Source: RUG13091 sp045113315 (GTDB lineage Bacteria > Bacillota_I > Bacilli_A > RFN20 > CAG-826). Taken from it: 64,000 nucleotides of DNA. Made by a program: the position numbers and the translations under genes. Positions within the stretch are counted from its first letter, which is position 1; each line of letters begins with the position of its first letter. Positions 16,856 to 26,092 of the stretch are shown here, in pieces. The notes beneath the pieces are model-generated. The model did no database searches and was not told the origin of the DNA. It saw only the letters and a list, made by a program, of their open reading frames with translations. The stretch covers positions 62,001 through 126,000 of the forward strand of contig JBGUIX010000001.1 of assembly GCA_045113315.1 (NCBI GenBank), in the 5' to 3' direction.

Positions 16856-17875
16856 CTATCTATTGCTATACATTTTTTTATAGTAGTTTTGATATTCACC
16901 AGAAATGATATCTTCCCACCACTTTTTATGTTCTAAATACCATTTGATGGTTTTTTTAATACCATCAGAGAACTTGGTTTCTGGTAACCAGCCTAATTCG
17001 TTATGTATTTTAGTGGGGTCAATCGCATATCTCATATCATGGCCTTTTCTATCAGTAACATAGGTGATAAGAGATTCTGGTTTTCCGAGTTCTTTACAAA
17101 TTAATTTAACGATATCGATATTTCTCATCTCGTTATGACCACCGATATTATAGACTTCGCCAACTCGACCTTTATGAATGATGAGGTCGATGGCTTTGCA
17201 GTGGTCTTCAACATATAACCAGTCTCTAACGTTTTCTCCTTTCCCATAAACAGGAAGAGGCTTATCGTTTAAAGCGTTAGCGATCATTAATGGAATTAAT
17301 TTTTCTGGGAAATGATATGGACCATAGTTATTTGAACAGCGAGAAATAGTCACGGGTAAACCAAATGTCCTATGATAAGCAAGAACTAAAAGATCCGCTC
17401 CTGCTTTACTACTACTATATGGACTAGAAGTATGAATTGGAGTTTCTTCAGTAAAGAATAAATCCGGTCTATCTAATGGTAAATCACCATAAACTTCATC
17501 AGTGGATACCTGATGATATCTTTTAATACCGTATTTACGACATGCATCCATCATTGTCGCTGTACCTAAAATATTTGTTTTTAAGAATATTTCTGGATCT
17601 TCAATAGAACGGTCGACATGACTTTCCGCAGCAAAATTTACCACGATATCAGGGTGAGTTTCCTCAAAAACTTTGTCCACCGCTTCTCTATCACAAATAT
17701 TTACTTTATAAAATTTGAAATTAGGATTCTTTAGCGCTTCCTCTAACGTGGACATATTACCTGCATATGTTAAACAATCCACACAGACAATTTTGTAATC
17801 TGGATGTTTTTTAAGCATGTAATAAATAAAGTTCGAGCCAATAAAACCCGCTCCACCTGTTACTAATACTGTCAT
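16856..17875 (-). CDS. rfbB: dTDP-glucose 4,6-dehydratase
   Basis: 339 residues. Extended SDR with NAD-binding GGAGFIGSN at the start, VDRSIEDP, the active-site STDEVYGDL and YSSSKAGAD (Tyr and Lys of YxxxK), and substrate-site RCSNNYGPYHFPEKLIP. It converts dTDP-glucose to dTDP-4-keto-6-deoxyglucose. It follows the acyltransferase gene with a 4-base overlap and has AAGGAG upstream. Confidence 0.96.
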   Translation of the reverse strand: MTVLVTGGAGFIGSNFIYYMLKKHPDYKIVCVDCLTYAGNMSTLEEALKNPNFKFYKVNICDREAVDKVFEETHPDIVVNFAAESHVDRSIEDPEIFLKTNILGTATMMDACRKYGIKRYHQVSTDEVYGDLPLDRPDLFFTEETPIHTSSPYSSSKAGADLLVLAYHRTFGLPVTISRCSNNYGPYHFPEKLIPLMIANALNDKPLPVYGKGENVRDWLYVEDHCKAIDLIIHKGRVGEVYNIGGHNEMRNIDIVKLICKELGKPESLITYVTDRKGHDMRYAIDPTKIHNELGWLPETKFSDGIKKTIKWYLEHKKWWEDIISGEYQNYYKKMYSNR

Positions 17876-19038
17876 ATAGTTTTCTCCTTAAAATTTAATC
17901 TATCTATCACCCGATAAGGGAATGAATCTAATTTTTTAATAAAATTATTATACCATTTTCTACTTTCAAATAACTTAAATAAAAATGAACGACACACATC
18001 TAGTAGTACTCTTAAGACAAAAAGCATAATTACAACGAGTATCACTTGTGTAATAGGAGAGGGGATTTTTGAAACGATTTTTTGAAAAGTGAAATCGCAT
18101 TGCAAGTTTCTAATATTATCCCTATCCAAAATATAAATAGCGAACATGTGTGGTGCCATAAACTTAATAGCGTTTTGACATGTTTTATTTCTAACTTTTA
18201 TTTTGTAAAAAATGAGAAAAATAGAAATCGAAGACACTAATGTAAAAATCGAATTATAGTCAAAGGGGTGATCGGGATTAACATATTCTGCGAAAAATCC
18301 AGGAATACCTTTTAAATAACTTAATAAAAACCAATCACCAATTAGTAATCCACACGATAATAAATAAATGACAATCAAAAGCCACATTTTAATGTTTTTG
18401 CTATTAACATAAAGTTTTAGATAAGCGCCAATAAAATATAAGACTATAAACCAAGGAAAACTATGACCATTTCCAAAGGAAAAATTATTAGTGAATCCTA
18501 ATATATTATTGATTAAAACGGCGAGAACAGAAAGAAGAATACACGTTAATAAATGACTACTTTTATTCATATGTCTAATCGCTAAATTTAATAAAGGGGA
18601 AACTAGGCACATGGCTACATAACAGGTGTAAAACCATATAGCGTTTAAGGTCACTGGGAAAAATGGAATAAGATATTCCCAAGTAAAACCTTGAGGCGGA
18701 TTAAGGCTAAAGAGGATAATCGCACTAATAATGAGCCAAAAAGAAACGATAAGTTGTAATTTAAAAATACGGCTTAGTTTAAACTTTTGGCCGACCAAGA
18801 AAAAAGCACTTATCAAAATAAAACAATTAACTAAAAAGTTAGAAAAACCATTAGTTATTAATCGGATATAAAAATCCGGACTCCCATCAATAATTATTCC
18901 AGCTTGATAACCATAATGGGAAACATGCCTAAATAAAACCATCACCATACAAATGATACGAAGAAGGTCTAAACCATAATGTCGTTCATTTGTATTTAAC
19001 GATAGCTGTTCATTGTTATTAGTGATTACATTTTCCAT
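17872..19038 (-). CDS. Membrane acyltransferase, family 3
   Basis: 388 residues with about ten membrane helices. The N-terminal motif YGLDLLRIICMVMVLFRHV with conserved Arg and His is typical of Acyl_transf_3 proteins that O-acetylate or succinylate surface polysaccharides. It is placed between rfbC and rfbB, overlapping rfbC by 13 bases, so it probably modifies the same repeat unit. The acyl group cannot be told. Confidence 0.85.
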   Translation of the reverse strand: MENVITNNNEQLSLNTNERHYGLDLLRIICMVMVLFRHVSHYGYQAGIIIDGSPDFYIRLITNGFSNFLVNCFILISAFFLVGQKFKLSRIFKLQLIVSFWLIISAIILFSLNPPQGFTWEYLIPFFPVTLNAIWFYTCYVAMCLVSPLLNLAIRHMNKSSHLLTCILLSVLAVLINNILGFTNNFSFGNGHSFPWFIVLYFIGAYLKLYVNSKNIKMWLLIVIYLLSCGLLIGDWFLLSYLKGIPGFFAEYVNPDHPFDYNSIFTLVSSISIFLIFYKIKVRNKTCQNAIKFMAPHMFAIYILDRDNIRNLQCDFTFQKIVSKIPSPITQVILVVIMLFVLRVLLDVCRSFLFKLFESRKWYNNFIKKLDSFPYRVIDRLNFKEKTI

Positions 19039-19583
19039 TTAAAACCGCACTCTTGTAATGTCGGGTGTTTCGTGTCTTTTTCACTTAATTCAATTTTGCC
19101 CACTTCAGGCCAATTGACACCGATTCCAGGGTCATTATATATAATTCCACCTTCATCTTCAGGATGATAGAAATCATCACATTTATAAGCGAATTCCGCA
19201 TAATCGCTTAATACTAAAAAACCATGCGCAAATCCCTTTGGAATCAAAAATTGTTTTTTATTTTCTCCTGAAAGGATAACGCCAATCCATTTACCATAAG
19301 TTTTGCTGCCACTTCTTAAATCCACACAAACATCAAAAACTTCTCCAGTTAACACTCTCACTAATTTAGTTTGAGGAAAGTGTTTTTGAAAATGAAGTCC
19401 TCTTAAGACGCCTTTATGTGAAGCGGATTGATTGTCTTGAACAAATTTAATATTTAATCCTTGTTCTAAAAAATCTCTTTCGCTATAGGTCTCCATAAAA
19501 TAACCACGGGTATCACCAAATACCTGTGGTTCTATAATATAGACACCTTCAATTTCCGTTTTATGAAAAGTTAGTTTGCCCAT
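19026..19583 (-). CDS. rfbC: dTDP-4-dehydrorhamnose 3,5-epimerase
   Basis: 185 residues, usual family length. Cupin fold with GVYIIEPQVFGDTRGYFMETY, VQDNQSASHKGVLRGLHFQ (catalytic His region), IPKGFAHGFLVLSD and YKCDDFYHPEDEGGI. It epimerises C3 and C5 of dTDP-4-keto-6-deoxyglucose. The reductase RfbD that would finish dTDP-rhamnose is not in this window. Confidence 0.95.
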   Translation of the reverse strand: MGKLTFHKTEIEGVYIIEPQVFGDTRGYFMETYSERDFLEQGLNIKFVQDNQSASHKGVLRGLHFQKHFPQTKLVRVLTGEVFDVCVDLRSGSKTYGKWIGVILSGENKKQFLIPKGFAHGFLVLSDYAEFAYKCDDFYHPEDEGGIIYNDPGIGVNWPEVGKIELSEKDTKHPTLQECGFKWKM

Positions 19584-19585
19584 AA

Positions 19586-20470
19586 TTAATAAATAAGTTT
19601 TCCTTCCGCAACATTCATTAAGTGTTTTCCATATGGAGAAGCACCATATTTTTCAGCGGTTTCGACAAGTTTTTCTTTAGAAATCCAACCATAATGATAA
19701 GCAATTTCTTCAGGTGCAGAAATCTTGACACCTTGTCTTGCTTCAGTCATTTGAACGAATTCTGCCGCTTGCATCAAGGAATCAACTGTTCCCGTATCTA
19801 ACCAAGCAAATCCACGTCCTAATACTTTGCCCTTAAGTCTTCTCTTTCTTAAATAAAGAGCGTTCAATGAAGTAATTTCATATTCGCCACGTGAACTTGG
19901 TCTGACCTTTTTGGCAAAATCCACAACGTCGTTTGGATAAAAATATAGTCCTGTTATACAGTAATTTGATTTTGGAAATCTTGGTTTTTCCACAACAGAT
20001 TTAATATTTCCGTTAGCGTCAACATCCATGATGCCAAATCTTTCAGGATCTTTAACATAGTATCCGAATATTGTCGCGGCACCTGCATCAGCCTCCATCG
20101 CGGCTTTCTTTAAAATGTGAGAAAGACCACTACCATAGAAGATATTGTCACCTAAAGCTAAAGCACAGGCATCACCGTTGATGAATTTCTCTCCGATAAC
20201 AAAAGCTTGAGCTAAACCATTTGGTGTTTCTTGAACAGCGTATGATAATCTGATACCAAATTTGCTGCCATCACCTAATAATCTCTCAAAGTTTGGTAGG
20301 TCAGTAGGAGTAGAAATAATTAATATTTCTCTAATACCTGCAAGCATTAAAACTGATAATGGGTAATAAATCATTGGTTTATCATAAACAGGTAATAATT
20401 GTTTTGATGTAACCATTGTTAAGGGATATAGTCTTGTGCCGGCGCCTCCAGCCAAAATAATACCTTTCAT
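19586..20470 (-). CDS. rfbA: Glucose-1-phosphate thymidylyltransferase
   Basis: 294 residues. Nucleotidyltransferase with GGAGTRLYPLT (dTTP binding), KPMIYYPLS, LALGDNIFYG (metal Asp) and CITGLYFYPNDVV. It makes dTDP-glucose from glucose-1-phosphate and dTTP, the first step for the rfbB/rfbC products. It is 2 bases after the GT4-like gene. Confidence 0.96.
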   Translation of the reverse strand: MKGIILAGGAGTRLYPLTMVTSKQLLPVYDKPMIYYPLSVLMLAGIREILIISTPTDLPNFERLLGDGSKFGIRLSYAVQETPNGLAQAFVIGEKFINGDACALALGDNIFYGSGLSHILKKAAMEADAGAATIFGYYVKDPERFGIMDVDANGNIKSVVEKPRFPKSNYCITGLYFYPNDVVDFAKKVRPSSRGEYEITSLNALYLRKRRLKGKVLGRGFAWLDTGTVDSLMQAAEFVQMTEARQGVKISAPEEIAYHYGWISKEKLVETAEKYGASPYGKHLMNVAEGKLIY

Positions 20471-20471
20471 T

Positions 20472-21656
20472 TTATTTTTCCTCCAATACGGCGTTCGCCT
20501 TAGATTCTTGTTGATGCAGTTTAATTTGTTTAATTAAACCTCTAGGTCCTTTGCTGAATAAATGATACAACAAGAGATATGTAATATCAAATAAACGATG
20601 TATACGATAGTTTAATTTTATTAAACCAAGTCCATAAACTTTCTTATTTCCACGGTCATGATTTAATAATTCGGGAATATTTTCAAATAATGAACCGAAA
20701 ATCTTTTTAGAAGAATAATTATTTCGTATATCTTCTTGGGCGGTTTCAACAATTTCTTTTCGTTTTGAATATTGATCCACCGCAACTTTAAGAGCGCTAT
20801 ACCATTCTTCCGGGTCATCATTAACTAAATAACCATTAATTCCGTTATTAATAACTGGACTATAAGGTTCAGTATTTGAAAAAATTCCTACTATGCCGGA
20901 CAATGAATATTCTAAATATTTATTAAAATATTTGCACTTGGTAAAATTATCACTAATTAATGGAGCTACTCCATAATCAAAATTATTATCTTTAACAAAT
21001 TTTCGATAATTATCTAATGACATCGATGGATAAAAATTTATTTCTCCATATTTTTGATATTCTTCGACATCTGGATGAACCCCAATAAAAGTAAAACTAA
21101 CTTTAGAGCCGTACTCCTTCATGAATTTCTCAAATATTGGACTTAGAAACTTATTAAATAATGGTTTATGAGTGACAGAACCAGCATAAAGGAATTTCAC
21201 TTTTTCATTATCTAAATGGGTGACCATTTCCTTGGAATCTACAATCGTATTAATAAGAAAATATCTTTTATCTATTGTTAATCCATATCTTTGTTTAGCA
21301 AAGAAGGCACTATTAGTGATGAAAATATTAGAATTAATAAGGCATTTTTTTAACATCCTTTTACGATATGGGATATTCGGTAATCCTTTAGGAAGATGGA
21401 ACAAATCATCATCACAGAAGGTCATGACAAATAATCCAGATTTTTGTGCTTGTTTAGCAAGCTTTGCACTTATCACATCGTTTGGTCTAGCTAAATATAT
21501 AGCGTCGTTATTTTTTAAGTCCTCTTTTGTAACTTCTCTCACATTTTTAAAAGAGACTATCATTCCTTGATCTAAAAAATGTTTTCTATGAAACAATTCA
21601 TATGTTAGAGAAATTGTGGGGATAATTTTTTCATAAGTGATTAATAATCTACGCAT
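20472..21656 (-). CDS. Glycosyltransferase, GT-B type (group 1-like)
   Basis: 394 residues. The C-terminal half has a group-1-like pattern (LYAGSVTHKPLF, YFNKYLEYSLSGIVGIFS, PYSPVINNGINGYLV), where the sugar-nucleotide-binding Glu region reads KYLEYSLSG. The N-terminal half (TYEKIIPTISLTYEL, DAIYLARPND) is poorly conserved. It probably adds one sugar of the repeat unit at the cytoplasmic face. It overlaps the flippase gene by 8 bases. Confidence 0.75.
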   Translation of the reverse strand: MRRLLITYEKIIPTISLTYELFHRKHFLDQGMIVSFKNVREVTKEDLKNNDAIYLARPNDVISAKLAKQAQKSGLFVMTFCDDDLFHLPKGLPNIPYRKRMLKKCLINSNIFITNSAFFAKQRYGLTIDKRYFLINTIVDSKEMVTHLDNEKVKFLYAGSVTHKPLFNKFLSPIFEKFMKEYGSKVSFTFIGVHPDVEEYQKYGEINFYPSMSLDNYRKFVKDNNFDYGVAPLISDNFTKCKYFNKYLEYSLSGIVGIFSNTEPYSPVINNGINGYLVNDDPEEWYSALKVAVDQYSKRKEIVETAQEDIRNNYSSKKIFGSLFENIPELLNHDRGNKKVYGLGLIKLNYRIHRLFDITYLLLYHLFSKGPRGLIKQIKLHQQESKANAVLEEK

Positions 21657-23193
21657 TACTAGTCACCTCTTTTTTATCTTTACTTTTGCCTTTATTAACA
21701 AATCCTTTAAGAACATCAAATATTTCGTTATAACCCGGAACATGCATGGCTTTAGCCACCGCAAAGTAAAACACAATGCCAAACAAAACTTTGATGATTA
21801 AAGTGATGATATTTGTCACTGTGATAGAACTAATACCATAACTAAATAAACCTAAATGATCACTTCTATAAAGAAGAACGCCCATTGTTCCCGCAATGAA
21901 TAACGGTAATATGACGTCTGATAGGGCTTCAAAGATGTTGTAATTAATTAATCGCCAAACATCAAAGAAGCTCACTAACATTGAAATGATGGCGATAATT
22001 GAACTAATTAAACATAATTGATAGATATCGCATTTCAAACCCACAGCAAATCCAAAGATACCAATAGCGATTAACGCTAGTCGAATTAATTCCGTTTTAA
22101 TACGCAAGGCTGTATGACCAAGAGATAAAAACACTTGGCAATTAATTAACATAAAAGGAGTGGCTAAATAAAATAAACATGATAATTGCATGATCTTTAA
22201 CATAGGTAACCATTTATCAGTGTATAAAACCACAATAATTTCTTTAGAAACAACGGCCATGCCAATCATCATCGGAGCTAACAAGAAAGCGGTTAATGTG
22301 ACCACTCTTCTCACTACCATCTTAATCATGTCTTTATCGCCTTTATAACTCACTAATGTTGGCAAAAGAACACTAGTTATCGCCCCGAACAAATATAAGG
22401 ACATCTGCATCGGTAAAGAAGGTCCTTTATCATAGTAGCCTAATTCTGTGACTGAATAGATCTTACCAATAACCAAACTAAACATACTATTACCGACAAA
22501 AGCAATTAAAGAAGCGGAAACAATGCCTAAACTAGCAAGAAGAAGCCCTCTCATCCTCTTCCAATTAATCTTGAAATGAAGTCTCCATCTGACTGCCACG
22601 AAAAGGATAATTGTTAAAATTGCTTGTTGAGTTAATCTTTGTATAACAATGGCCCAAACACCATATTCTGGATTATCTGGGAATCTTTTCACAATAATAT
22701 AAGCGGCCACAACGCCAATAATTCCTGAAACAATTGTGGAAATTAAATTACAAATAAATAAAGTTCTAAACTTCATCTGTCTTGTGACTACGGCTGTTCT
22801 AGTAGCAGCAAAAGCTTGGATGAAGAAAGTTATCGCAATTACTCTTAATAACGCTGTTAATAAAGCTTCGTTATAATAGCCCGCAACAAGAGGGGCGATA
22901 AAGAAAGTTATTAAATATAAAACAGTTGATGTCGAAAAACTAACAAATAAAGAGTTAGAGTAATCAACGTCATCCACTTCTTTCTTCGAGATAAGTGCGG
23001 TAGAAAAACCACCATCAACAAGAATATCGCTCAAGTTGGTAAAAACAGCGGTTAAGGCAATAAGGCCAAAGACACTAGCATCTAGTAAACGAGCTAGCAA
23101 GATAGAGATTAATAAAGAAACTCCTTTGGAAAGGAATTGTTCAAGTATTTTCCAAAACGCACTGGATACAAATTGTTTCTTCGTGACCGCCAT
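21649..23193 (-). CDS. Polysaccharide flippase, Wzx/MOP family
   Basis: 514 residues with 12-14 predicted membrane helices. The N-terminus (FVSSAFWKILEQFLSKGVSLLISILLARLLDASVFGLIAL) is typical of the PST/MOP exporters of WzxC type. It would flip the undecaprenyl-linked repeat unit across the membrane. The C-terminal tail is basic and cytoplasmic. The gene follows the polymerase-like gene by 1 base. Confidence 0.9.
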   Translation of the reverse strand: MAVTKKQFVSSAFWKILEQFLSKGVSLLISILLARLLDASVFGLIALTAVFTNLSDILVDGGFSTALISKKEVDDVDYSNSLFVSFSTSTVLYLITFFIAPLVAGYYNEALLTALLRVIAITFFIQAFAATRTAVVTRQMKFRTLFICNLISTIVSGIIGVVAAYIIVKRFPDNPEYGVWAIVIQRLTQQAILTIILFVAVRWRLHFKINWKRMRGLLLASLGIVSASLIAFVGNSMFSLVIGKIYSVTELGYYDKGPSLPMQMSLYLFGAITSVLLPTLVSYKGDKDMIKMVVRRVVTLTAFLLAPMMIGMAVVSKEIIVVLYTDKWLPMLKIMQLSCLFYLATPFMLINCQVFLSLGHTALRIKTELIRLALIAIGIFGFAVGLKCDIYQLCLISSIIAIISMLVSFFDVWRLINYNIFEALSDVILPLFIAGTMGVLLYRSDHLGLFSYGISSITVTNIITLIIKVLFGIVFYFAVAKAMHVPGYNEIFDVLKGFVNKGKSKDKKEVTSNA

Positions 23194-23194
23194 A

Positions 23195-24343
23195 TTACAT
23201 ACCTAAAAAATTCAAAATATAATTATTCTTGAAAATCAAGAATCCGTCAATATCAGTACCAGCATACGGTAGATTTGCAAAAATAAATAATAATGCTGAA
23301 TAAGCAATTATTGGTAAAGAGTTAAAAGACAAACTCTTATATAAAGTAGATCCAGTCTTGACCGATTGAATTGATAATAATTCAGCGGCATTAACTAAAA
23401 CACAGAAATTTAATGGTAGTACTACCCAAATAAATCTTAAATAAACACTGGTAATAAATAAGAACGGGCAAATGATAATCATGATGATATTGATATATTT
23501 GGTGACATTAGCTAGTCTTGCCGGATAGGAATTCAAATCATATCCAATTGTTTTATGTGCCTTATCGTAGATGCGATTGGCAAAAATCATCAAACCGATG
23601 TTAGCCACTACCACTAATAAAGATCCAATAATACCTTTTGTGTTGCTTCTATCAGTCACATTTTCAAAAGAGACCCAAGATAAAATCTTTCCTCTATTAG
23701 TGAAGATGGATAAAAATTTATAAATCGTTCCCATATTAAATAGGATATAAACTAGTACCGCTAACAAGAGAGAAATGAAAATAAAACCTGTGCTTTTTCT
23801 TTTTCTACCAGTTACTAATATTAAAGGTAAGAATATAATGGCTGAATAATGGAAAAGCGCTGCAATTACTACATAAATTAAAAATTTAAGAATCCATAAC
23901 TTTTTCATTTTAACTAGATGATCAACACCTAATAAAATGATAATTCCTGATAAACCTGCTCTTAAAACAGAGAAAAAGTAAGTGAACGGGAATAATAAAA
24001 CAATAAATAAAACCATCGCTGGACAATTGGTATATTTATTAACGACACGATATAAAAGCGCTAGATAAATAACTGCTAGTACAATACGGAATCCTAAAAA
24101 TGGCATGTGTAAAGCATTGCATAGGAGCATGATAAGAGTAAAAGCGGGTTCGAATTCACTCATCATTTTTCCTTGTCCGACATTTTTATAAACTAGTTCA
24201 TAGATCTCTGAATCGCCAGAAAATGAACTAAATCCATAAATAATAAACATAAAAAGAAGGATGCCAAGAGCAGCCCATTTCGAGCGCGGCCATATGAGCG
24301 CACACGCGAACGCGATAACTAAAAGAAAGTATCCTAAAAACAT
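23195..24343 (-). CDS. EpsG-type polysaccharide polymerase
   Basis: 382 residues, about ten membrane helices. The pattern (YGFSSFSGDSEIYELVYKNVG, RAGLSGIIILLG, LFHYSAIIFLPLIL) matches EpsG/Wzy-like polymerases: an extracellular loop with an acidic DSEIY region, a conserved Arg, and HYSA. It likely joins flipped repeat units outside the membrane. The gene lies between a glycosyltransferase-like gene and the flippase. Confidence 0.85.
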   Translation of the reverse strand: MFLGYFLLVIAFACALIWPRSKWAALGILLFMFIIYGFSSFSGDSEIYELVYKNVGQGKMMSEFEPAFTLIMLLCNALHMPFLGFRIVLAVIYLALLYRVVNKYTNCPAMVLFIVLLFPFTYFFSVLRAGLSGIIILLGVDHLVKMKKLWILKFLIYVVIAALFHYSAIIFLPLILVTGRKRKSTGFIFISLLLAVLVYILFNMGTIYKFLSIFTNRGKILSWVSFENVTDRSNTKGIIGSLLVVVANIGLMIFANRIYDKAHKTIGYDLNSYPARLANVTKYINIIMIIICPFLFITSVYLRFIWVVLPLNFCVLVNAAELLSIQSVKTGSTLYKSLSFNSLPIIAYSALLFIFANLPYAGTDIDGFLIFKNNYILNFLGM

Positions 24344-24352
24344 ATACTCTAA

Positions 24353-25285
24353 TTACTCTTTGACTGGTTTATGCTCTATAAAAGTCTTGGCGTATGTTTT
24401 TATCGTATAACGATCAATAATTTCTTTCGGAGCTGGTTTAAATGGTTCTTTTAAGAACTTATCAATCTCTTCAAAATCATCAACACCTAAAACAAAATAT
24501 CGGCTTTTATCATATAAATCAGATGTTAAAACACCTTTATTATTCGTAATACACTTTATGTTATAAAATGCAGATTCAATTTCTCTTTGCGTGATGCTTG
24601 TTTGCCCATCTGGCATGATATTTAAAATAGCTCGACTCTTCTTTACTAATTCCAAGTAGTCGGTATATGACATAAGTGGTTTATATTTTTTATTCTTAAA
24701 TTTCAAAAATGAGCGATCAGCGCATATATAGAAGTAAGTTTTTAAATTCTTTTCCTTAAGTTTACTTTCTAATTCTTCTAAATACCCTAAGCGATTTTTA
24801 TCTCTTCCAAGGAATAAGACATCATATTCAATGTTATTATTTTCCCTAGCGTCAAACATATAAGATTCCACGAGTGCGGCATGAACAAAATTCATATGGT
24901 ATTTTTCGCAATCGTCTTTATCATACGACCATTTTTCAATAATATTTGAATCCACTAGTTCGGGGTTGAAAGTTTTGTTAACGCGATTTTCATAATTTAA
25001 ACAAATTCTGGAATTAGGATGAGTATCTTTAAGCCAATATAAAAATTGTTTGCACATTAATGGATCGCTAACTACAAAAACTTCAGAATCAACCTTTAAT
25101 AGTTTTTTATTAAAGAAAATCTTTTTGCCAGGTAAGTGTAATCTAAACCAAAATTCTCTAATTAAACGACGGAAGAGATTTGTATCTTTATATGGGATAT
25201 AGATCTGATAGCCGAGTTTTTTAAAACCATCAGAAATATAATCTCCTTCGCTTTTATAACATCTAATAAAACATATTTTGTCCAT
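24353..25285 (-). CDS. Glycosyltransferase-like protein (CgeB/GT-B related)
   Basis: 310 residues. The C-terminal part (YDVLFLGRDKNRLGYLEELE, ILNIMPDGQTSITQREIESAFYNIKCITN) resembles CgeB-like and LPS-modifying glycosyltransferases, where an N/E-rich segment binds the nucleotide sugar. The N-terminal half is not recognised. No clear Shine-Dalgarno is seen; a hairpin and a possible promoter lie in the 87-base gap upstream. The substrate is unknown. Confidence 0.6.
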   Translation of the reverse strand: MDKICFIRCYKSEGDYISDGFKKLGYQIYIPYKDTNLFRRLIREFWFRLHLPGKKIFFNKKLLKVDSEVFVVSDPLMCKQFLYWLKDTHPNSRICLNYENRVNKTFNPELVDSNIIEKWSYDKDDCEKYHMNFVHAALVESYMFDARENNNIEYDVLFLGRDKNRLGYLEELESKLKEKNLKTYFYICADRSFLKFKNKKYKPLMSYTDYLELVKKSRAILNIMPDGQTSITQREIESAFYNIKCITNNKGVLTSDLYDKSRYFVLGVDDFEEIDKFLKEPFKPAPKEIIDRYTIKTYAKTFIEHKPVKE

Positions 25286-25305
25286 ACTGGAAAGCCGCTA
25301 ACATT

Positions 25306-25327
25306 CTAAAACAAAAAAATGTTTTAG
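25306..25327 (-). promoter_or_regulatory. Hairpin in the leader of the CgeB-like gene
   Basis: CTAAAACA and TGTTTTAG form a perfect 8-bp stem with a T-only loop on the minus strand, 21 bases before the ATG. A TATTAT box lies about 10-15 bases upstream of it. It could be a leader hairpin; with no T-run after the stem it is not a standard terminator. Confidence 0.4.
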
Positions 25328-25365
25328 GCAACACTATAATAAAAATCAATTTTATTTAAAATAAA

Positions 25366-25382
25366 AAACCGACTAATTCGGC
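25366..25382 (-). terminator. Weak terminator at the end of the sugar transferase gene
   Basis: CCGA pairs with TCGG across ATTAG, followed by TTTTTT on the minus strand. It overlaps the stop codon. The stem is short, so termination may be only partial. Confidence 0.5.
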
Positions 25383-25993
25383 TTTTTCTCTGTATCTTCT
25401 CTTCTAATGACTTTAAAGAAGGTTTTAAAGAATATCTTGATATCCATTCCAAGGGAAATTTTTTGATAGTATTGCCCGTCATATTCACCTTTCTTTTCTG
25501 GATCTAGATTAATACGTCCAGAAATTTGTGCTAGACCAGTGATGCCTGGTTTTAGATGAATAGAACCATTTTCTCTTCTTTTTTGAATAGTTATCGCATC
25601 TTCATGCTTATCAATAAGTGGTCTTGGACCGATAAAACTCATTTGACCAATAAAAACATTAAATAATTGTGGTAATTCATCAAGCGAAGACTTTCTTAAA
25701 ATCCGACCAAATTTAGTTGTGTAGTTATTGATATCGCCAACTTGAGCGGAAGTCATCTCGTGATTGACATTTTGTGTCATGGAACGAAATTTTAATAATT
25801 TAAAGGGCTTATCGTGTTGCCCAACACGTTCTTGAACAAAAAGAATTGTCCCTTTATTAAAAATCTTTTGAAGAATGCAAATTAAGAGAATAACCCATCC
25901 TAATAATAAGATGGCAATAAAGGAGAATAATATATCTAAGAATCTCTTAATTACGAGATAAAATTTTTGATGGCCTTTTAATTGATATTCCAT
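25373..25993 (-). CDS. Bacterial sugar transferase (phosphoglycosyl transferase), small form
   Basis: 206 residues, the length of the minimal PglC/EpsL-type enzyme without the N-terminal membrane domain of WbaP. One membrane helix (ILFSFIAILLLGWVILLICIL) is followed by the catalytic core: FVQERVGQHDKPFKLLKFRSM, SLDELPQLFNV (Asp-Glu dyad), GQMSFIGPRPL and LKPGITGLAQISGR. It starts the repeat unit by moving a sugar-1-phosphate to undecaprenyl phosphate. It is the promoter-proximal gene of the minus-strand operon, with a leader of only about 9 bases. Confidence 0.95.
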   Translation of the reverse strand: MEYQLKGHQKFYLVIKRFLDILFSFIAILLLGWVILLICILQKIFNKGTILFVQERVGQHDKPFKLLKFRSMTQNVNHEMTSAQVGDINNYTTKFGRILRKSSLDELPQLFNVFIGQMSFIGPRPLIDKHEDAITIQKRRENGSIHLKPGITGLAQISGRINLDPEKKGEYDGQYYQKISLGMDIKIFFKTFFKVIRREDTEKKPN

Positions 25994-26008
25994 AAATGAA
26001 ACGTCATT

Positions 26009-26037
26009 ATTTAACCAAACATAAAGATAAAAGGCAA
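26009..26037 (-). promoter_or_regulatory. Promoter of the sugar transferase operon
   Basis: On the minus strand TTGCCT (26032-26037), a 17-base spacer and TTAAAT (26009-26014) preceded by TGG (extended -10). The expected transcription start is about 9 bases before the ATG, and no ribosome site is visible. Confidence 0.55.
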
Positions 26038-26054
26038 GGACTTATTTTGGATAG

Positions 26055-26083
26055 TTGAAAAAGATAAAACTTTTTGCTATTCT
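26055..26083 (+). promoter_or_regulatory. Promoter of the divergent GT4 gene
   Basis: TTGAAA (26055-26060), 17 bases, then TATTCT (26078-26083) with an extended TGC. The ATG begins 9 bases after the -10 box, so the message would carry only about 2-3 leader bases. Confidence 0.7.
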
Positions 26084-26092
26084 ACGTTTGAT

